A stretch of DNA of 64,000 nucleotides from Rhizoctonia solani (GCF_016906535.1 NC_057380.1:1054001-1118000), one strand, 5' to 3'; positions 37,515 through 48,256 are shown, counted from the first letter of the stretch. Notes: a model not told the origin generated them from the letters alone. Numbers and translations: made by a program.

Positions 37515-39760
37515 CAGTGACATACAAAATCCTAGTCCGTGGCACGGGGACTAGGGCCCGAGCTACAGCAGGTTGCTATTACCAGTTATTGGGTGCCACA
37601 TACCCAACAGTACTACTAGTACTAGTGCCATAAATTATCCTGTAGTTGAACCGCGACGATTCAGGTTGCTCGTAGACACCTTTTTTCTGCTGAAGTCGAC
37701 AAGAGAACCGTTCGGTGGCCCATCAGGGCACATAATTCAAATTTAATGGGTGAGCGGATCATGGAGGACGACCACGATGGTTGAAACTTGGCACGGTAAT
37801 ACCAAGTATATGCTATGCCTTTTATGTGTTTATCTGCTTGAGGAACTGGCTTGGTGCGGTTTAGGTCCTCCATATTACCTGTGGTTGCCTCCAAATCGTG
37901 TATTCTGTTACTCGTTCAATTGTGAATGAGTTTTTGAGCGTATCAGACACATTCGTAATTGATATAGATCAACTAAGCAGCGGAACACATAATTTGGAGG
38001 TGGTTGGAATTAATACATGGGCTTAAAATCGCGCCAATCCAGCATGCTCAGCAGAATGAACGGGTAGAACGGATTTATGGTGTATCTATATACTGAGCTA
38101 AGTTCCAACCGTGGTGGCTCTCATGTTTGGGTTGCGAGAAAAATCACTCACTATATTATATAGCCTGATAGCCCAGTAAGCTGTTCACTTATCAACGCCG
38201 GTAAGAAGCGACGTAGTCTACACATACAGTATCGGACAAAACCTCTCACGAGATTTTTGAAATTTGCTAGTAGTGCCCATATCTCAGTCGTCCTTGTAGC
38301 TAGCAATATGTATATACTACTGAATGAGAGCCAGAGGTCGGAGCTATTTATCGAATGCTCAAACGTGTAAATTAGACGAGTTGTTGGGGAGATATGGGGG
38401 AAACAATGTCATGGTAGGGTGTGAGAGGTTTTGTCCCCAGCAGTTCTTAATCCAAAAACTCTACCAGTACTTCTCCCCTATGAGGAGCTGAAACAAGGTA
38501 GCTATATATTTACTTAAGAATGTATATACTATTTTACTACAGAGTATCAGCTTGAGAGCTGCTTTGCCCATGGCAGGATAGGAAGGGTTGTATTTGGGGA
38601 CTGATTATAAGAGTATGCTCTGACAGATGACTGACCACACTTGGGTTGCTACTTAAGCTACTCTGTGCAGCTAGATGAAGTCTAGGATAACTGTATGATA
38701 TAGCTTTTAGGACACAGGAACCCCAGTATAGAGTGCTAAAAGCAAGTGAAGGTGCATACACCCAAGGATTGATGCATATATTCAGGTGCTACTACCCACA
38801 GGAAAAGGATAACCAGTTTAAAGATTCATATATCAAAGCTACATAGTATGTGGGAGATAGGTAAGCTGCTATCAAGGTAGTGAGTAGCCTTGAAAAGGTT
38901 TCAGGGCCAAAATATCCATATTCCATACTAAAACTACTTAAAATGCACTATTTTGGCTTTAAAACCTTTTCAAGGCTACTCACTACCTTGATAGCAGCTT
39001 ACCTATCTCCCACATACTATGTAGCTTTGATATATGAATCTTTAAACTGGTTATCCTTTTCCTGTGGGTAGTAGCACCTGAATATATGCATCAATCCTTG
39101 GGTGTATGCACCTTCACTTGCTTTTAGCACTCTATACTGGGGTTCCTGTGTCCTAAAAGCTATATCATACAGTTATCCTAGACTTCATCTAGCTGCACAG
39201 AGTAGCTTAAGTAGCAACCCAAGTGTGGTCAGTCATCTGTCAGAGCATACTCTTATAATCAGTCCCCAAATACAACCCTTCCTATCCTGCCATGGGCAAA
39301 GCAGCTCTCAAGCTGATACTCTGTAGTAAAATAGTATAAATACATTCTTAAGTAAATATATAGCTACCTTGTTTCAGCTCCTCATAGGGGAGAAGTACTG
39401 GTAGAGTTTTTGGATTAAGAACTGCTGGGGACAAAACCTCTCACACCCTACCATGACATTGTTTCCCCCATATCTCCCCAACAACTCGTCTAATTTACAC
39501 GTTTGAGCATTCGATAAATAGCTCCGACCTCTGGCTCTCATTCAGTAGTATATACATATTGCTAGCTACAAGGACGACTGAGATATGGGCACTACTAGCA
39601 AATTTCAAAAATCTGTGAGAGGTTTTGTCCGATACTGTATTTCATGACACTATTATGATATACAACGCCCAATGACTGGTGATACCAACATAGCCCGGGC
39701 CCTAGTCCCCGTACCGCAAACGCCACCAACCGGACTACTGGACGATTTTGCATATCACTG
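37515..39760. mobile_element. TA-flanked inverted-repeat element (outer), host of a nested foldback
   Basis: The left end 'CAGTGACATACAAAATC' (37515) is matched in reverse complement at the right end (39760, reading 'CAGTGATATGCAAAATC'). Both ends are flanked by TA (37513-37514 and 39761-39762). The similarity continues inward for about 85-100 bp with gaps, including 'ACGGGGACTAGGGCCCG' in both arms. CAGT ends and a TA duplication are typical of Tc1/mariner-type DNA transposons and their MITEs. No transposase is visible, so it is non-autonomous. Removing the inner element (38227-39637 plus one TA) leaves about 833 bp. The arms differ mainly by transitions, so it is older than its insert. Confidence 0.65.
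38227..39637. mobile_element. Foldback element: about 690-bp inverted repeats, 34-bp spacer, TA duplication
   Basis: Arms 38227-38914 and 38949-39637 are nearly perfect reverse complements. I noticed only a few single-base differences, for example one indel at CTCACGAG/CTCACAG. They are separated by 34 bp. The ends are CAGTATCGGACAAAACC, flanked by TA on both sides (38225-38226 and 39638-39639). Each arm contains a second, inverted copy of GGACAAAACCTCTCAC about 200 bp in (near 38421 and 39428), so the 16-mer occurs four times. No transposase frame is present. The 74-codon frames in the two arms are mirror copies and not evidence of a gene. Transcription would give a long hairpin RNA. Confidence 0.85.
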
Positions 39761-39975
39761 TACCTGTGTGACTGTCCTGCTCGCCACCCAAACAAGAGAC
39801 CAATATCAGCACCAAACTATTGGGTGACGTAAGCTTCCTGACCCAGGGCTTGACACAACTACCATCTTCTGCAAGGATACCCACAAATATAGTTCTGCTA
39901 AGCTGAGCTAGGTTTCAGTCCACCTAATGACATCTAATCCATAGCTTTCACTTTCCAATCCGCCACAAAGGTTGT

Positions 39976-40729
39976 ATGGTCTCAGAGCGCCGCAAAGAGC
40001 GGATCCACCCCAGCGGTGAGCTTCAACCGCTCCCTCCAATTGGCCAACCTCCCAACAAGCGCCAGACATGGAGGCCATGCCCCAAAAGGAGATTAATCAA
40101 GCGGTGTACGAGTATCCAGGCTTCGTTGACAAATTTTAGATCATCCCTGGCCATACTCGGCGTGAGGAGATTTGGCATGTTCTCTATTCTATCCCACCCT
40201 TCTCACACTTGGGCAGGCAATGGTCCATCGACTACCAAGACCCGGAAGGTCAAGAAAGCCAGGAGATACAGGTCCAGGTGACACGGATTCTTAATGCCAT
40301 ATCCCAGGCCACCTTTATTCAGGACCAGTTTTGCCACTACATCAGGAAATTGCGGCGCTTCATGGGGCGGTTATCAAGTCAGACGACCCAAGCGACGCAG
40401 AGTCTGGCCCAGATGTTATACAAGCCATGCCTGGGTCGGATGGTAGAGGGTACCTTGCCGAAGTTCAGTTCTTTGCAGAGGGCAAGGGCAAGGGCACCGT
40501 CGGAAATCGGGAGGAACAACTGAGCAATGGTCTTTTGCAGGCTGCTTGTTACGCCCGTGCAACACTTATTCATCAGATTGAACGGCTCCATGCTTTTTCT
40601 GTCGTTGCATACGGTACTGAAGCCATATTTATACGCCTTGGACGCACGGGTATCCTGCATTCTCTTCCGTTCAACCTGGAAGGAAACTTTCCAGCTCTTA
40701 AGGTGAGATTTCTAAACGGGATACGATGA
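39976..40729 (+). pseudogene. Possible fragment of a FunK1-type kinase N-terminal region
   Basis: Two overlapping frames (up to about 40330, then 40331-40729) read like one protein with a shift. The second has 'GRGYLAEVQFFAEGKG', 'QAACYARATLIHQIERLHAF' and 'IRLGRTGILHSLPFNLEGN'. This resembles the nuclease-like/accessory N-terminal region of fungal FunK1 kinases ('..QVARYAR..F..QP.R.F..G.....LWxFDRSG...S..F'). No kinase domain follows before the LTR element. It could be a truncated gene or an unrelated hypothetical protein. Confidence 0.3.
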
Positions 40730-41270
40730 CCAAGGATTGTCCTAGGTAAGTCCTCGATCAGTGTTTACAATGGTCCTCCACCTTGATCATACCCGCAGCT
40801 TAATCTAAATCGCTTTTCTTGAGCCCTTTTTTATTCAAAAAACTTTCCGGTCCTATCTCCTCCATGATTCCAAAACTTCACAGTCAAGAAGCAAATTGAA
40901 GGAGTTAATTTGTCTACTTGACATGTTGTTGGAACGGTATATGATGGCGTGACTGGCGATGTTTGTATTGACCAAAATATTTTGGTTTATGCCAGCAAAG
41001 GATTGAATTGACAAGATTGTGTAATATAATGCTCTCGGGGGGTGATATGCATAAGTCGTTAAACACTATTTCTTTGTTGGTGATATAGCGCATTTGTTTG
41101 ACATGCCCCTACCTTATGTCATGTGGGTCTGACTTGACTTGATCGTGTAACTACAATCTGCCAAATCCTCTCTGGAGGTGACTGTCGATGGTAATCATTT
41201 CTCTTGGTGCCAATATTACAAGTGCCCGCTCATGTTTCATTATGCTACATAATTCGTTTGGGTCTTGTGG
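40730..41270. other. No supported gene
   Basis: AT-rich sequence between the possible kinase fragment and the LTR element. Nothing recognised. Confidence 0.45.
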
Positions 41271-41275
41271 GGTGC
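41271..41275. repeat. Target-site duplication (GGTGC) of the outer LTR element
   Basis: GGTGC directly precedes the left LTR and recurs directly after the right LTR at 55935-55939. Confidence 0.9.
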
Positions 41276-41719
41276 TGTAAGGTTGTAGAATTTGTACGGT
41301 AACTGTAATGTTAGTAATCAAATGTAATAAACAACCTTGCGTGAATCAATACGAGTGAGACGATAGTAAACCAGAGTTTAGAGTCAAGCGAGTTGGCTAT
41401 CAAAGTCAATCAAATTAAAAGTATTAAAGTACAAAGTCGTGAGTCTACATGCTAACTATTGATAGGTCTTTTTATATGTTTTCAACATGGGTATTCTGCT
41501 GTTGCATATACCTGCGTGTGGTATCATTCAGTCTTATTCCGATTCTTGGCCTAGCACTTGTGCTAAGGCTTTATTTCATTATATCTTATCATTAACGTCC
41601 GCAGCTACTGCGGGCTTGTTTGTTACTGCGGTATGAAATATTATGTATTTGATTTCTCTTTATAGTGTGTAAGGTTCGGGGGCCTCGGGGCCGTGTCCCG
41701 GGGTCACGTGCTCCTTACA
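41276..41719 (-). repeat. 3' LTR of the outer element
   Basis: 444 bp, TGTAAGG...CCTTACA on the plus strand. It is 98.4% identical to the 55492-55934 copy; differences are seven CpG transitions and one G-run length change. Confidence 0.92.
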
Positions 41720-43084
41720 TTCGCCCTCCCCAATTGGCGGTTCAATCGGCTTCTGAGTTAGCGAATCGGTCCCAGTCCCAGTCTTTGTTGTTGATGACTT
41801 CTTTGGTTTTGTTGGCATGTATGGGACAAGTATAGTTCTCCCTTTCGGGAATGTTGGGAACGGTGCCGGTAACCCCTCCATCCACCTTGTTATTACCGTG
41901 TCCACTACTTGGACCTGAAGTTTCTTCAGTGCTTTTTCTGTAAGCATTGGTCTGTTTCTCCTCTCCGTCTCCTTTTGTGTCTCTATTCTCCTTTCCTTGT
42001 TCCTTTGCTTTCTCATTCCTCCACTTTTCTCTCCATTCTCTCCTCCTAGCTCCTCCCCGCGTCCTGTGCCTTTTGTACGGGCTGACGCGCGCCCCTGTCA
42101 ATTTTGATTAGCATCCGTGTACTTAGTTTGACAAATGCCATTACCAATTCTATTGATGAGGGGGTTCCTGTGGGCTTTTGGCCCCTTAGGAGCGTTGATA
42201 GGTGGGCGCGCTTGTATATATGCGCGTTGTATTGGTTGCCCTTGGTGCCGGGGACGGACTGGGTATCTCTGAGTTGTTTCATTTGCCGGCACCCCTTTCT
42301 GTTGAGCGACTTGCTTTGCTTGCCCTAACGCTATTGCTAGCTCGTTCATCAACGTTGTAAGCATCTTGACTGCAGGGTTTGAGGGTGTAATTGTGTTACT
42401 CCCCTGTTCCCGAATTGTGTGTAGCATTGATCTAAACTCCTGGTACTTTGGCGGTTCGCTGCCCGCAGTATCCAGGGATCCATGGCTGACACAAAATAGG
42501 TTGGCGCAATATACGCCGCAATCGACAAGCTTGCCAGCAGTGAACAAATAAACGCTTTGTTGTTTGACGGAGGTATTGGTACAAGACATATTGCGACAGT
42601 GTATGATATTGTCTAGTATGTTATTGAATGCAATGCTGTTGACTTGTACCTTGCTTTCAGTTGTTTTTATATCATTCTCCTTGAGCTCATTTCCGAACTC
42701 CTGTTCCTCTATTCCGTATTCAGCTGTCCATGGTAAGTTTAGGACGCTATCGACCCCTTGCAGTTTGAGGTATTCGTCTAACGCAACTAAATGCTTGATG
42801 TTGCGATAATCTTCCCAAGTTCTGCTTTGGTTTGCCCACAGCACTTCATATTGGGTTTCTTTTCCTTTTCCTGCGTGCTGCAGTATTGCTCGTACTGCCC
42901 ATTCTTTAGGTGCATCCGTTAAGGATACTGTTGGGTTTCCCGCCCTTGCAGGGAACCTGTTATCATCATTCGGTACGTGAATGCGCAGCAGCGACGCGTG
43001 GAACACGGGGTGTATGCCCCTATCTTTTAGATCATTCGGTAGTTCTAACTCGTATGTTGTTCCTTTTACTATTTCTTTTGTCAC
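41720..43084 (-). pseudogene. C-terminal extension of outer-element pol, unknown function
   Basis: The frame 43084-42098 first finishes the integrase C-terminal region ('IHPVFHASLLRIHVPNDDN', 'YEVLWANQSRTWEDYRNIKH', a chromo-like fold). It then continues for about 230 residues of unfamiliar sequence. That part has 'MLTTLMNELAIALGQAKQVA' and a Pro/Arg/Gln-rich stretch. A further frame (42101-41742) adds a very basic Arg/Lys/Glu-rich tail. Ty3 elements normally stop soon after the integrase or chromodomain, so about 300-350 extra residues are unusual. It could be a captured host fragment, an extra gag-like module or an RNA-binding tail. Domain identity unknown. Confidence 0.5.
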
Positions 43085-43195
43085 TCTTACTGGTCCAATG
43101 TATTTCCTTGCCAGCTTTCGTGATATCTTTTTTGGGAGCCTTAGATTCTTTGTTGATAGATATACTAAGTCTCCTTGAGTTATATCCGCCGGGCG

Positions 43196-44346
43196 TCAAT
43201 GTTTGTTTGCCTGGGCTATCATTCGTGTACGTGTGTCTATTATGGCGTCGTGTGCGGCTGCTAATGCTTCTCTTTGCCGGACTAAGAACTTCCGTACTCC
43301 TGGGTACAAGCTATCTGTGTCCCAACGTGAACCAGTGGGGTATTGGCCGTAGTTCAGGAAGAACGGGCTGTATCCCGTGGCTTCAGACCTTGCCAAGTTC
43401 ATCGCGTACTCGACGCTTGGTATGTGCTTTACCCATTCATTCTGTTTTCCTTCTATTGCCTGCCTGATGATCTGGAACGAAGTTTTATGGCTTTGTTCAG
43501 TTAGGCCGTTGGTCTCCGGATGGTATCCGGAGCTCATTCTTAGTTCGGTTCTTGTGAGTCGACATAATTCCCTCCAGAATTGGGAGTCGAATAGTTTGTC
43601 CCAATCTGATACTATGGCTTGTGGTATCCCGTGTAATTTATAGATATTGTCAAATATTACTTCTGCCATGTCTCGGGCCTTATACGTTTGTTTCATTGGT
43701 ACTAATCGTGCCATGGACGTTGCTTGGTCTATGATTACGCATAGCATGTCCCATTTCCCGTTTAGGTTCTCTGACTTGGGCAGCGGTCCGACGAAGTCTA
43801 TTTGTACGCATTCCCACAGCTCTCTTGCTGGGTCTAACGGGGTCAGTAATCCCATTTTTGTCTGCGTCTGGTGCTTTGTTGTTGCGCATATATGACATGA
43901 CGCGCAGTAGTCCTGTACGTCTATTACCATATTTTTCCACCACGCTTTCCCTCTTAACGCGTAGTTCGTTCTTTTGGCTCCACCGTGCCCTATTTGTACG
44001 TGCGCGTCTTTGATTACTTGTTCGCGTAGTTTCTTTCCCTCTATCTCTATATCGGGTATGCACAGGGCTTTCCCTTTGTTTTCTTTATGTATATAAGGTC
44101 ATTAATTAATTCAAATTTCTTGAAATGTGTCGGGTTGTCTATAATGAGCTTATAGAATCTATCTTCTTGGTACCGCCCTCTCAATTCTTTGAGTGTGTTT
44201 GGTGTGGGGTCATAAAACACATTAGGTGCGGGTAATTTTGTTTGGTCCATTTCAGACGCCTCTTTTTTTCCTTCTTTGGGCTTGTATGCGGTTTTCTCTT
44301 CCTGTATTTCCAGCTTCTGATCATTCTCGTCTTTTGTTATTGAATC
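43196..44346 (-). pseudogene. Outer-element integrase
   Basis: After the nested element the frame resumes at the CTTAT duplication and reads 'YQEDRFYKLIIDNP'. It breaks near 44070 and continues with the HHCC zinc finger ('HVQIGHGG...DYCASCHIC') and the catalytic core ('VQIDFVGPLPKS', 'IVSDWDKLFDSQFW', 'GYHPETNGLTEQ'). SDWD replaces the usual SDRD by a CGG to TGG change. A TGA at 43198-43196 replaces an expected CGA and separates the core from its C-terminal part. Both are CpG transitions. The integrase is inactive as sequenced. Confidence 0.8.
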
Positions 44347-44351
44347 CTTAT
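44347..44351. repeat. Target-site duplication (CTTAT) of the nested LTR element
   Basis: CTTAT precedes the left LTR and recurs at 50760-50764 after the right LTR. Removing the insert with one copy restores the outer pol frame (…N-D-K-D-S-I…). Confidence 0.92.
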
Positions 44352-44923
44352 TGTCCTAGACGTCTGTAAGGACGTTGAGGGTGTGGGCGCTTGTGGCTGT
44401 GTGACTATTACAACAAACCGCTTAAGGCGGCGGCGAGGTACCCTACAACAACGGACTAACTAACTACAATGACCACACGCTATAAGGCGGCGGCGAGCTA
44501 CGTATGTACAGCAAGAACAACGCTTAAGGCGTGTAGCTAAGTATCTTACTGGGCTGTAAGGCCCTCGTACAGTGTGGGATGCGACAAGAGGTAATCGACC
44601 TGGGTGTTACCATGGTCGGTTGGCCTCCTTATATATTCTATAGTAGTGCTAATTACAAATACATTATAACCAATACCATAACCAATAAGAACCCCGCTCC
44701 GCAGTCGGCCTTACTCATGCATACATGTCACTGACGTGTCATAGTGATGTCATCAGGTGGAGGTGGCTACGTATGCTGAGGTAAGCGCAGATGGGGACGT
44801 GGCTCGGCGCTTAGCGTATGATATAAGCGCCAAAGTCACGTGATCGAAAATGTTGTCCGTTTGCCTTCGTTTAAAATTGAGAAAATAGGAATAAATTCCC
44901 TGGTATCAAGTGTGTCTACAACA
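44352..44923 (-). repeat. 3' LTR of the nested element
   Basis: 572 bp starting TGTCCTAGACG and ending CTACAACA on the plus strand. Identical in length to 50188-50759, with seven differences. On the sense strand a TATATAAGG box (plus 44627-44635) lies upstream of the predicted RNA start. Confidence 0.95.
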
Positions 44924-46946
44924 CTGCCCCCCCTCTAAGGGCCTTGGCAGCGCCGAGGGCCTTCTTTTTCATTTCTTTTTCGAATTTTTCTAGGATTTTT
45001 TCGGCGTTTTTGAGGTTCTCCCTTGGTTCCCAGGTATTTTCCTCTGATCCGTAGCCTTTCCATTTTACCCTAAAAAACCACTTCCCGTTCCTTTCTTCCA
45101 TGTCTGTGATCCCTTCAACCTCGTATTCTTCCTCTCCATCCACGGTGACAGGTGGAGGCCGGTTCTCAAAGTTGCGCTTCTTGTCCCTTTTGACTTTTGA
45201 CAGCAGACCCACGTAGAAGACATCGTGGATCCTCATGGTTGGCGGGAGCTCTAGGCGATATGCTCTGTCGGAGATTTTCTTGGTTACTTTGAAGGGGCCT
45301 AGGCGTTGTTCAGTTAGCTTGGGACTCAGGGTCTTTAGCTTCACGTTTTTGGCGTCTAGCCAGGCTTCTTCTCCAATTTCGAACTCAAGTGGTTCTCCCA
45401 CTTCTCCAGCTACCATGCGTGTCTTTGATTGCCGGAGCGCCGCTTCTATTTCCTGCCATTGTGCTTCCATCTGGGTTGCTAGATTGTCTGCCTCAGGTAC
45501 GTCTGTCAGGACGTTACTCGGAGTTAAGGAAGGTTCCCAACCGTATAGTGCCTTAAAAGGGGATTTGCCTGTTGAGCTATGCACTGCGTTGTTGTAGGCA
45601 AATTCCGCCATTGGTAACCACTTGACCCAGTCTTTCTGGTTTACCCCTGAGTAGGCCCTTAAGAAGTGTTCAACTGTGGGGTTTACACGTTCTGTCTGTC
45701 CGTCGCTTTGAGGGTGATAGGCCGAGGAAAAGTGAGGGTCTATTCCCAGACGTTGGTACAAGGCCTTCAGGAACTTGTTGTTGAATACCCTTCCTTGGTC
45801 TGAGACTGTCTTCTCCGGCATACCAAAACGCTTCCATATGTGTTGTAGAAACAGGTCCGCTAGCTCGGGTGCCTTTAGTTTCTTAGAGCACTCCACCAGG
45901 ATGACGTATTTTGTGAAGCTATCTACAATGACCAAGATGGAATCGTTACTTCCGTCTTTAGGCAAGTCCACTATCATATCGTATGACACGTGTTGCCAGG
46001 GGCGTGTTGGAAGTTCCAGGGGCTGCGGCGGAATGGATGCATACTTGGGCCTTCTGATTCGTTGACATGTTTTGCAAGAGTCAACGTGCCAATACGTGTC
46101 CGCGCGGATCCCAGGCCAGTAGTAGTTCCTGGATACCAGTTCTAGGGTACGTTGTCTCCCTGGGTGGCCAGCTAAAGGGCTGTCGTGGAAAATGCGGAGT
46201 AGGTCCGTTCTCAATGTTCCAGCATCCGGTACCACAATTCTCCCTTGGTAAAATAGCAGGCCTGCTTCCATTTTGTAATCCTTAAAGGCTTGTTTTATTG
46301 ATGGTGGGGCCTTTGACTTGTTCTGGAGGAATTGCAGTATTTCCTCCAGGGATTTGTCTTGGTCCAAGGCAGCCTCAATCTGGCGTTGGAGTTCCTTTTT
46401 GGGAGTTACTAGGGCTACGTTGGCAAATACAGGGTTAGGGAGCATAGTCTGGGCGGCGGGTGGAATGTCGGCATGATCAGCACGTCGTGAGAGTGCATTG
46501 GGTTTCCCTGACTGTTTTCCTGGGCGGTAAACGATTTGGAAGTTATACCCTGCTAGCAGTAGGTGCCACCTAGCGTGGCGACGGTTAAATGTCCGAGACT
46601 CCTTCCAGTACTCCAAGTTGCGGTGATCGGTGAATACAGTAACAGGGTGAGCGGTTCCTTCCAGGAAAATGCGCCAATACTCAAAGGAACGTATGATGGC
46701 TAACAGTTCCTTGTCATGGGTGTCATAGTTCTGTTTGGCACCTTTGAATGACTCGGATAGAAAGCCTAGCAGATGGAGACGGCCGTCTTCCTGATGTTGG
46801 CTGAGTATGGATCCCAGGGCAGCTCCTGAGCGTCTGTCTCTAGGAAGTAGGGTTTGGTGGGGTCGGCATGGCAGAGAACGGGGGCATTGGTAATTGCGTC
46901 CTTTATTCCTTGGAAAGCTTCCTGTTCCTTGGTTTCCCATTTCCAA
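44916..46946 (-). CDS. Nested-element pol, part 2: RNase H, integrase, chromodomain
   Basis: This frame joins part 1 by a one-base shift near 46830, within the RNase H start 'ETDASGAALG' (GAC-GC-TCA context). RNase H: 'HDKELLAIIRSFEYWR', 'VFTDHRNLEYW', 'YRPGKQSGKPNALSRR'. Integrase zinc finger: 'HDSPLAGHPGRQRTL...CKTCQRIR'. Core: 'SYDMIVDLPKD', 'TVSDQGRVFNNKF', 'YHPQSDGQTERVN' (D, D, E). It then has the GPF/Y-like 'RLGPFKVTKKIS' and ends with a chromodomain ('EYEVEGITDMEERNG', 'FRVKWKGYGSEENTWEP'), which in related elements steers insertion to heterochromatin. SDQG, where SDRG is usual, fits a CGA to CAA CpG change. Confidence 0.92.
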   Translation of the reverse strand: MEMGNQGTGSFPRNKGRNYQCPRSLPCRPHQTLLPRDRRSGAALGSILSQHQEDGRLHLLGFLSESFKGAKQNYDTHDKELLAIIRSFEYWRIFLEGTAHPVTVFTDHRNLEYWKESRTFNRRHARWHLLLAGYNFQIVYRPGKQSGKPNALSRRADHADIPPAAQTMLPNPVFANVALVTPKKELQRQIEAALDQDKSLEEILQFLQNKSKAPPSIKQAFKDYKMEAGLLFYQGRIVVPDAGTLRTDLLRIFHDSPLAGHPGRQRTLELVSRNYYWPGIRADTYWHVDSCKTCQRIRRPKYASIPPQPLELPTRPWQHVSYDMIVDLPKDGSNDSILVIVDSFTKYVILVECSKKLKAPELADLFLQHIWKRFGMPEKTVSDQGRVFNNKFLKALYQRLGIDPHFSSAYHPQSDGQTERVNPTVEHFLRAYSGVNQKDWVKWLPMAEFAYNNAVHSSTGKSPFKALYGWEPSLTPSNVLTDVPEADNLATQMEAQWQEIEAALRQSKTRMVAGEVGEPLEFEIGEEAWLDAKNVKLKTLSPKLTEQRLGPFKVTKKISDRAYRLELPPTMRIHDVFYVGLLSKVKRDKKRNFENRPPPVTVDGEEEYEVEGITDMEERNGKWFFRVKWKGYGSEENTWEPRENLKNAEKILEKFEKEMKKKALGAAKALRGGAVL
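44924..44936 (-). promoter_or_regulatory. Polypurine tract of the nested element
   Basis: The sense strand reads AGAGGGGGGCAG directly before the 3' LTR. This is the usual plus-strand DNA primer position in LTR retrotransposons. Confidence 0.75.
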
Positions 46947-48256
46947 ATTGTGTCCTTCTTAACCAGATTGTGCAATGGGCGTGCCATGTGGCTAAAGTTG
47001 GCTACAAACCGGCATAGGAAATTGGCGAACCCAAGGAAGGATTGGACTTCCTTAACCTTGGTGGGGGTGGGCCATTCTTGGACCGCCTGGATTTTGAGCT
47101 TATCCAGGCTGAATCCCTTATCCGAGACTATGATTCCTAGGTATTCCACCGAGGTAACGTGGAACGTGCATTTGGATGCCTTACAGAACAGTTGATTTTC
47201 CATGAGACGCCGTAAGACTTCGTGAACGTGCTGGGTGTGTGTTGCGTCATCCTTAGAGTAAATTAGGATGTCATCAAGGTAGATGATGACGCAAACATCC
47301 AGGAGGTCCTTGAACAATTTGTTCATGAAGTGCTGGAAGGCAGCAGGAGCGTTTGTCAAACCAAATGTCATGACCAGGGACTCGTAAAGGCCGTACTTGG
47401 TGCGGAAGGCGGTCTTCCATTTGTCACCTTCTTTGACTCGGACATTGTTGTAACCCCATCTTAGGTCTAGTTTGGTAAAGACTTTGGCGCCACGGAGCTG
47501 GGCCATAAGGTCATCTGGACGGGGTAACGGGTATACATTCTTCTTTGTCCGGTTGTTAAGGCGGCGGTAGTCGACAACCAAGCGGCGGGAACCGTCCTTC
47601 TTTGGAACAAACATGACGGGGGAACTAATTGAAGATTTGCTAGGGCGGATTTTCCCTGCTTTCAACTCATCCCTGAGCCAGTCCTTTAGTGTGGCAGACT
47701 CGGCATCTGTCATACTGTAGAGGGGAGAGTTGAGGGGGCCTTCTTCGGTGAGTTCAATGCCAATATCGTAATGCCTATGGGGAGGGAGCTTGTTGAATTC
47801 TTCTTCTCCAAATACCTTAGCGTATTGGTGGTATTTGGAGGGTACTCCTTTGAGGGGATTCTGATCAGCTTCTTCCTCTTTGGCAATGGCCACATGTTCT
47901 GGCGGAGTGTGTGGGAAGGATAGGGTGCGCGTGTTCCAATCTATTTCTGGGTTATGAGCGTCTAACCATTTCAAACCTAGGATGGCCGCATGACTACCAG
48001 TATTACAGATGAGGAAGGTCTCCGTCATCTTTTTGCCATCATAGGTGAAGGTGAGTACTGCCTTCTTCCAGATTTTTCCTGCCTGGGGGCTTGACCCATC
48101 AAGCATAGTTACGGTACGGGGTGAGGGTAGGTCTATTAAGGGTAGGCGTAGTGCCTTGGCGGTTCGTGGGTGGAGGAATGATGATGTGGCGCCTGAGTCT
48201 ATCAGGACTTCTATATGTTCCGCTTGTTTCTCTGGTTTGATGGAAATTGTAAACAA
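46766..48256 (-). CDS. Nested-element pol, part 1: protease and reverse transcriptase
   Basis: Aspartic protease: 'VLIDSGATSSFLH' with the catalytic Asp, and 'AILGLKWLDAHNP'. Reverse transcriptase: 'SPVMFVPKKDGSRRLVVDYR', 'YPLPRPDDLM', 'FTKLDLRWGYNNVRV', 'FGLTNAPAAFQHFMN' and the active site 'IIYLDDILIYSK'. Connection: 'VQSFLGFANFLCRFV'. The frame continues into the RNase H start, then loses one base near 46830 (a GCC to GC change would do it) and runs out at 46766. Part 2 carries on. All RT and protease catalytic residues are present. Confidence 0.93.
   Translation of the reverse strand: MFTISIKPEKQAEHIEVLIDSGATSSFLHPRTAKALRLPLIDLPSPRTVTMLDGSSPQAGKIWKKAVLTFTYDGKKMTETFLICNTGSHAAILGLKWLDAHNPEIDWNTRTLSFPHTPPEHVAIAKEEEADQNPLKGVPSKYHQYAKVFGEEEFNKLPPHRHYDIGIELTEEGPLNSPLYSMTDAESATLKDWLRDELKAGKIRPSKSSISSPVMFVPKKDGSRRLVVDYRRLNNRTKKNVYPLPRPDDLMAQLRGAKVFTKLDLRWGYNNVRVKEGDKWKTAFRTKYGLYESLVMTFGLTNAPAAFQHFMNKLFKDLLDVCVIIYLDDILIYSKDDATHTQHVHEVLRRLMENQLFCKASKCTFHVTSVEYLGIIVSDKGFSLDKLKIQAVQEWPTPTKVKEVQSFLGFANFLCRFVANFSHMARPLHNLVKKDTIWKWETKEQEAFQGIKDAITNAPVLCHADPTKPYFLETDAQELPWDPYSANIRKTAVSIC

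Noticed and set aside
38537..38761. Identical 74-codon frames in the two palindrome arms (also 39102-39326)
   Set aside because: They are mirror copies imposed by the inverted repeat; no motif or independent coding evidence.
42910..43467. Hydrophobic 185-codon plus-strand frame
   Set aside because: Antisense shadow of the outer-element integrase C-terminus on the minus strand.
44352..44923. LTR considered as part of a tandem-repeat or centromeric array
   Set aside because: Only two copies, with exact target duplications, fully explained as LTRs of one element.
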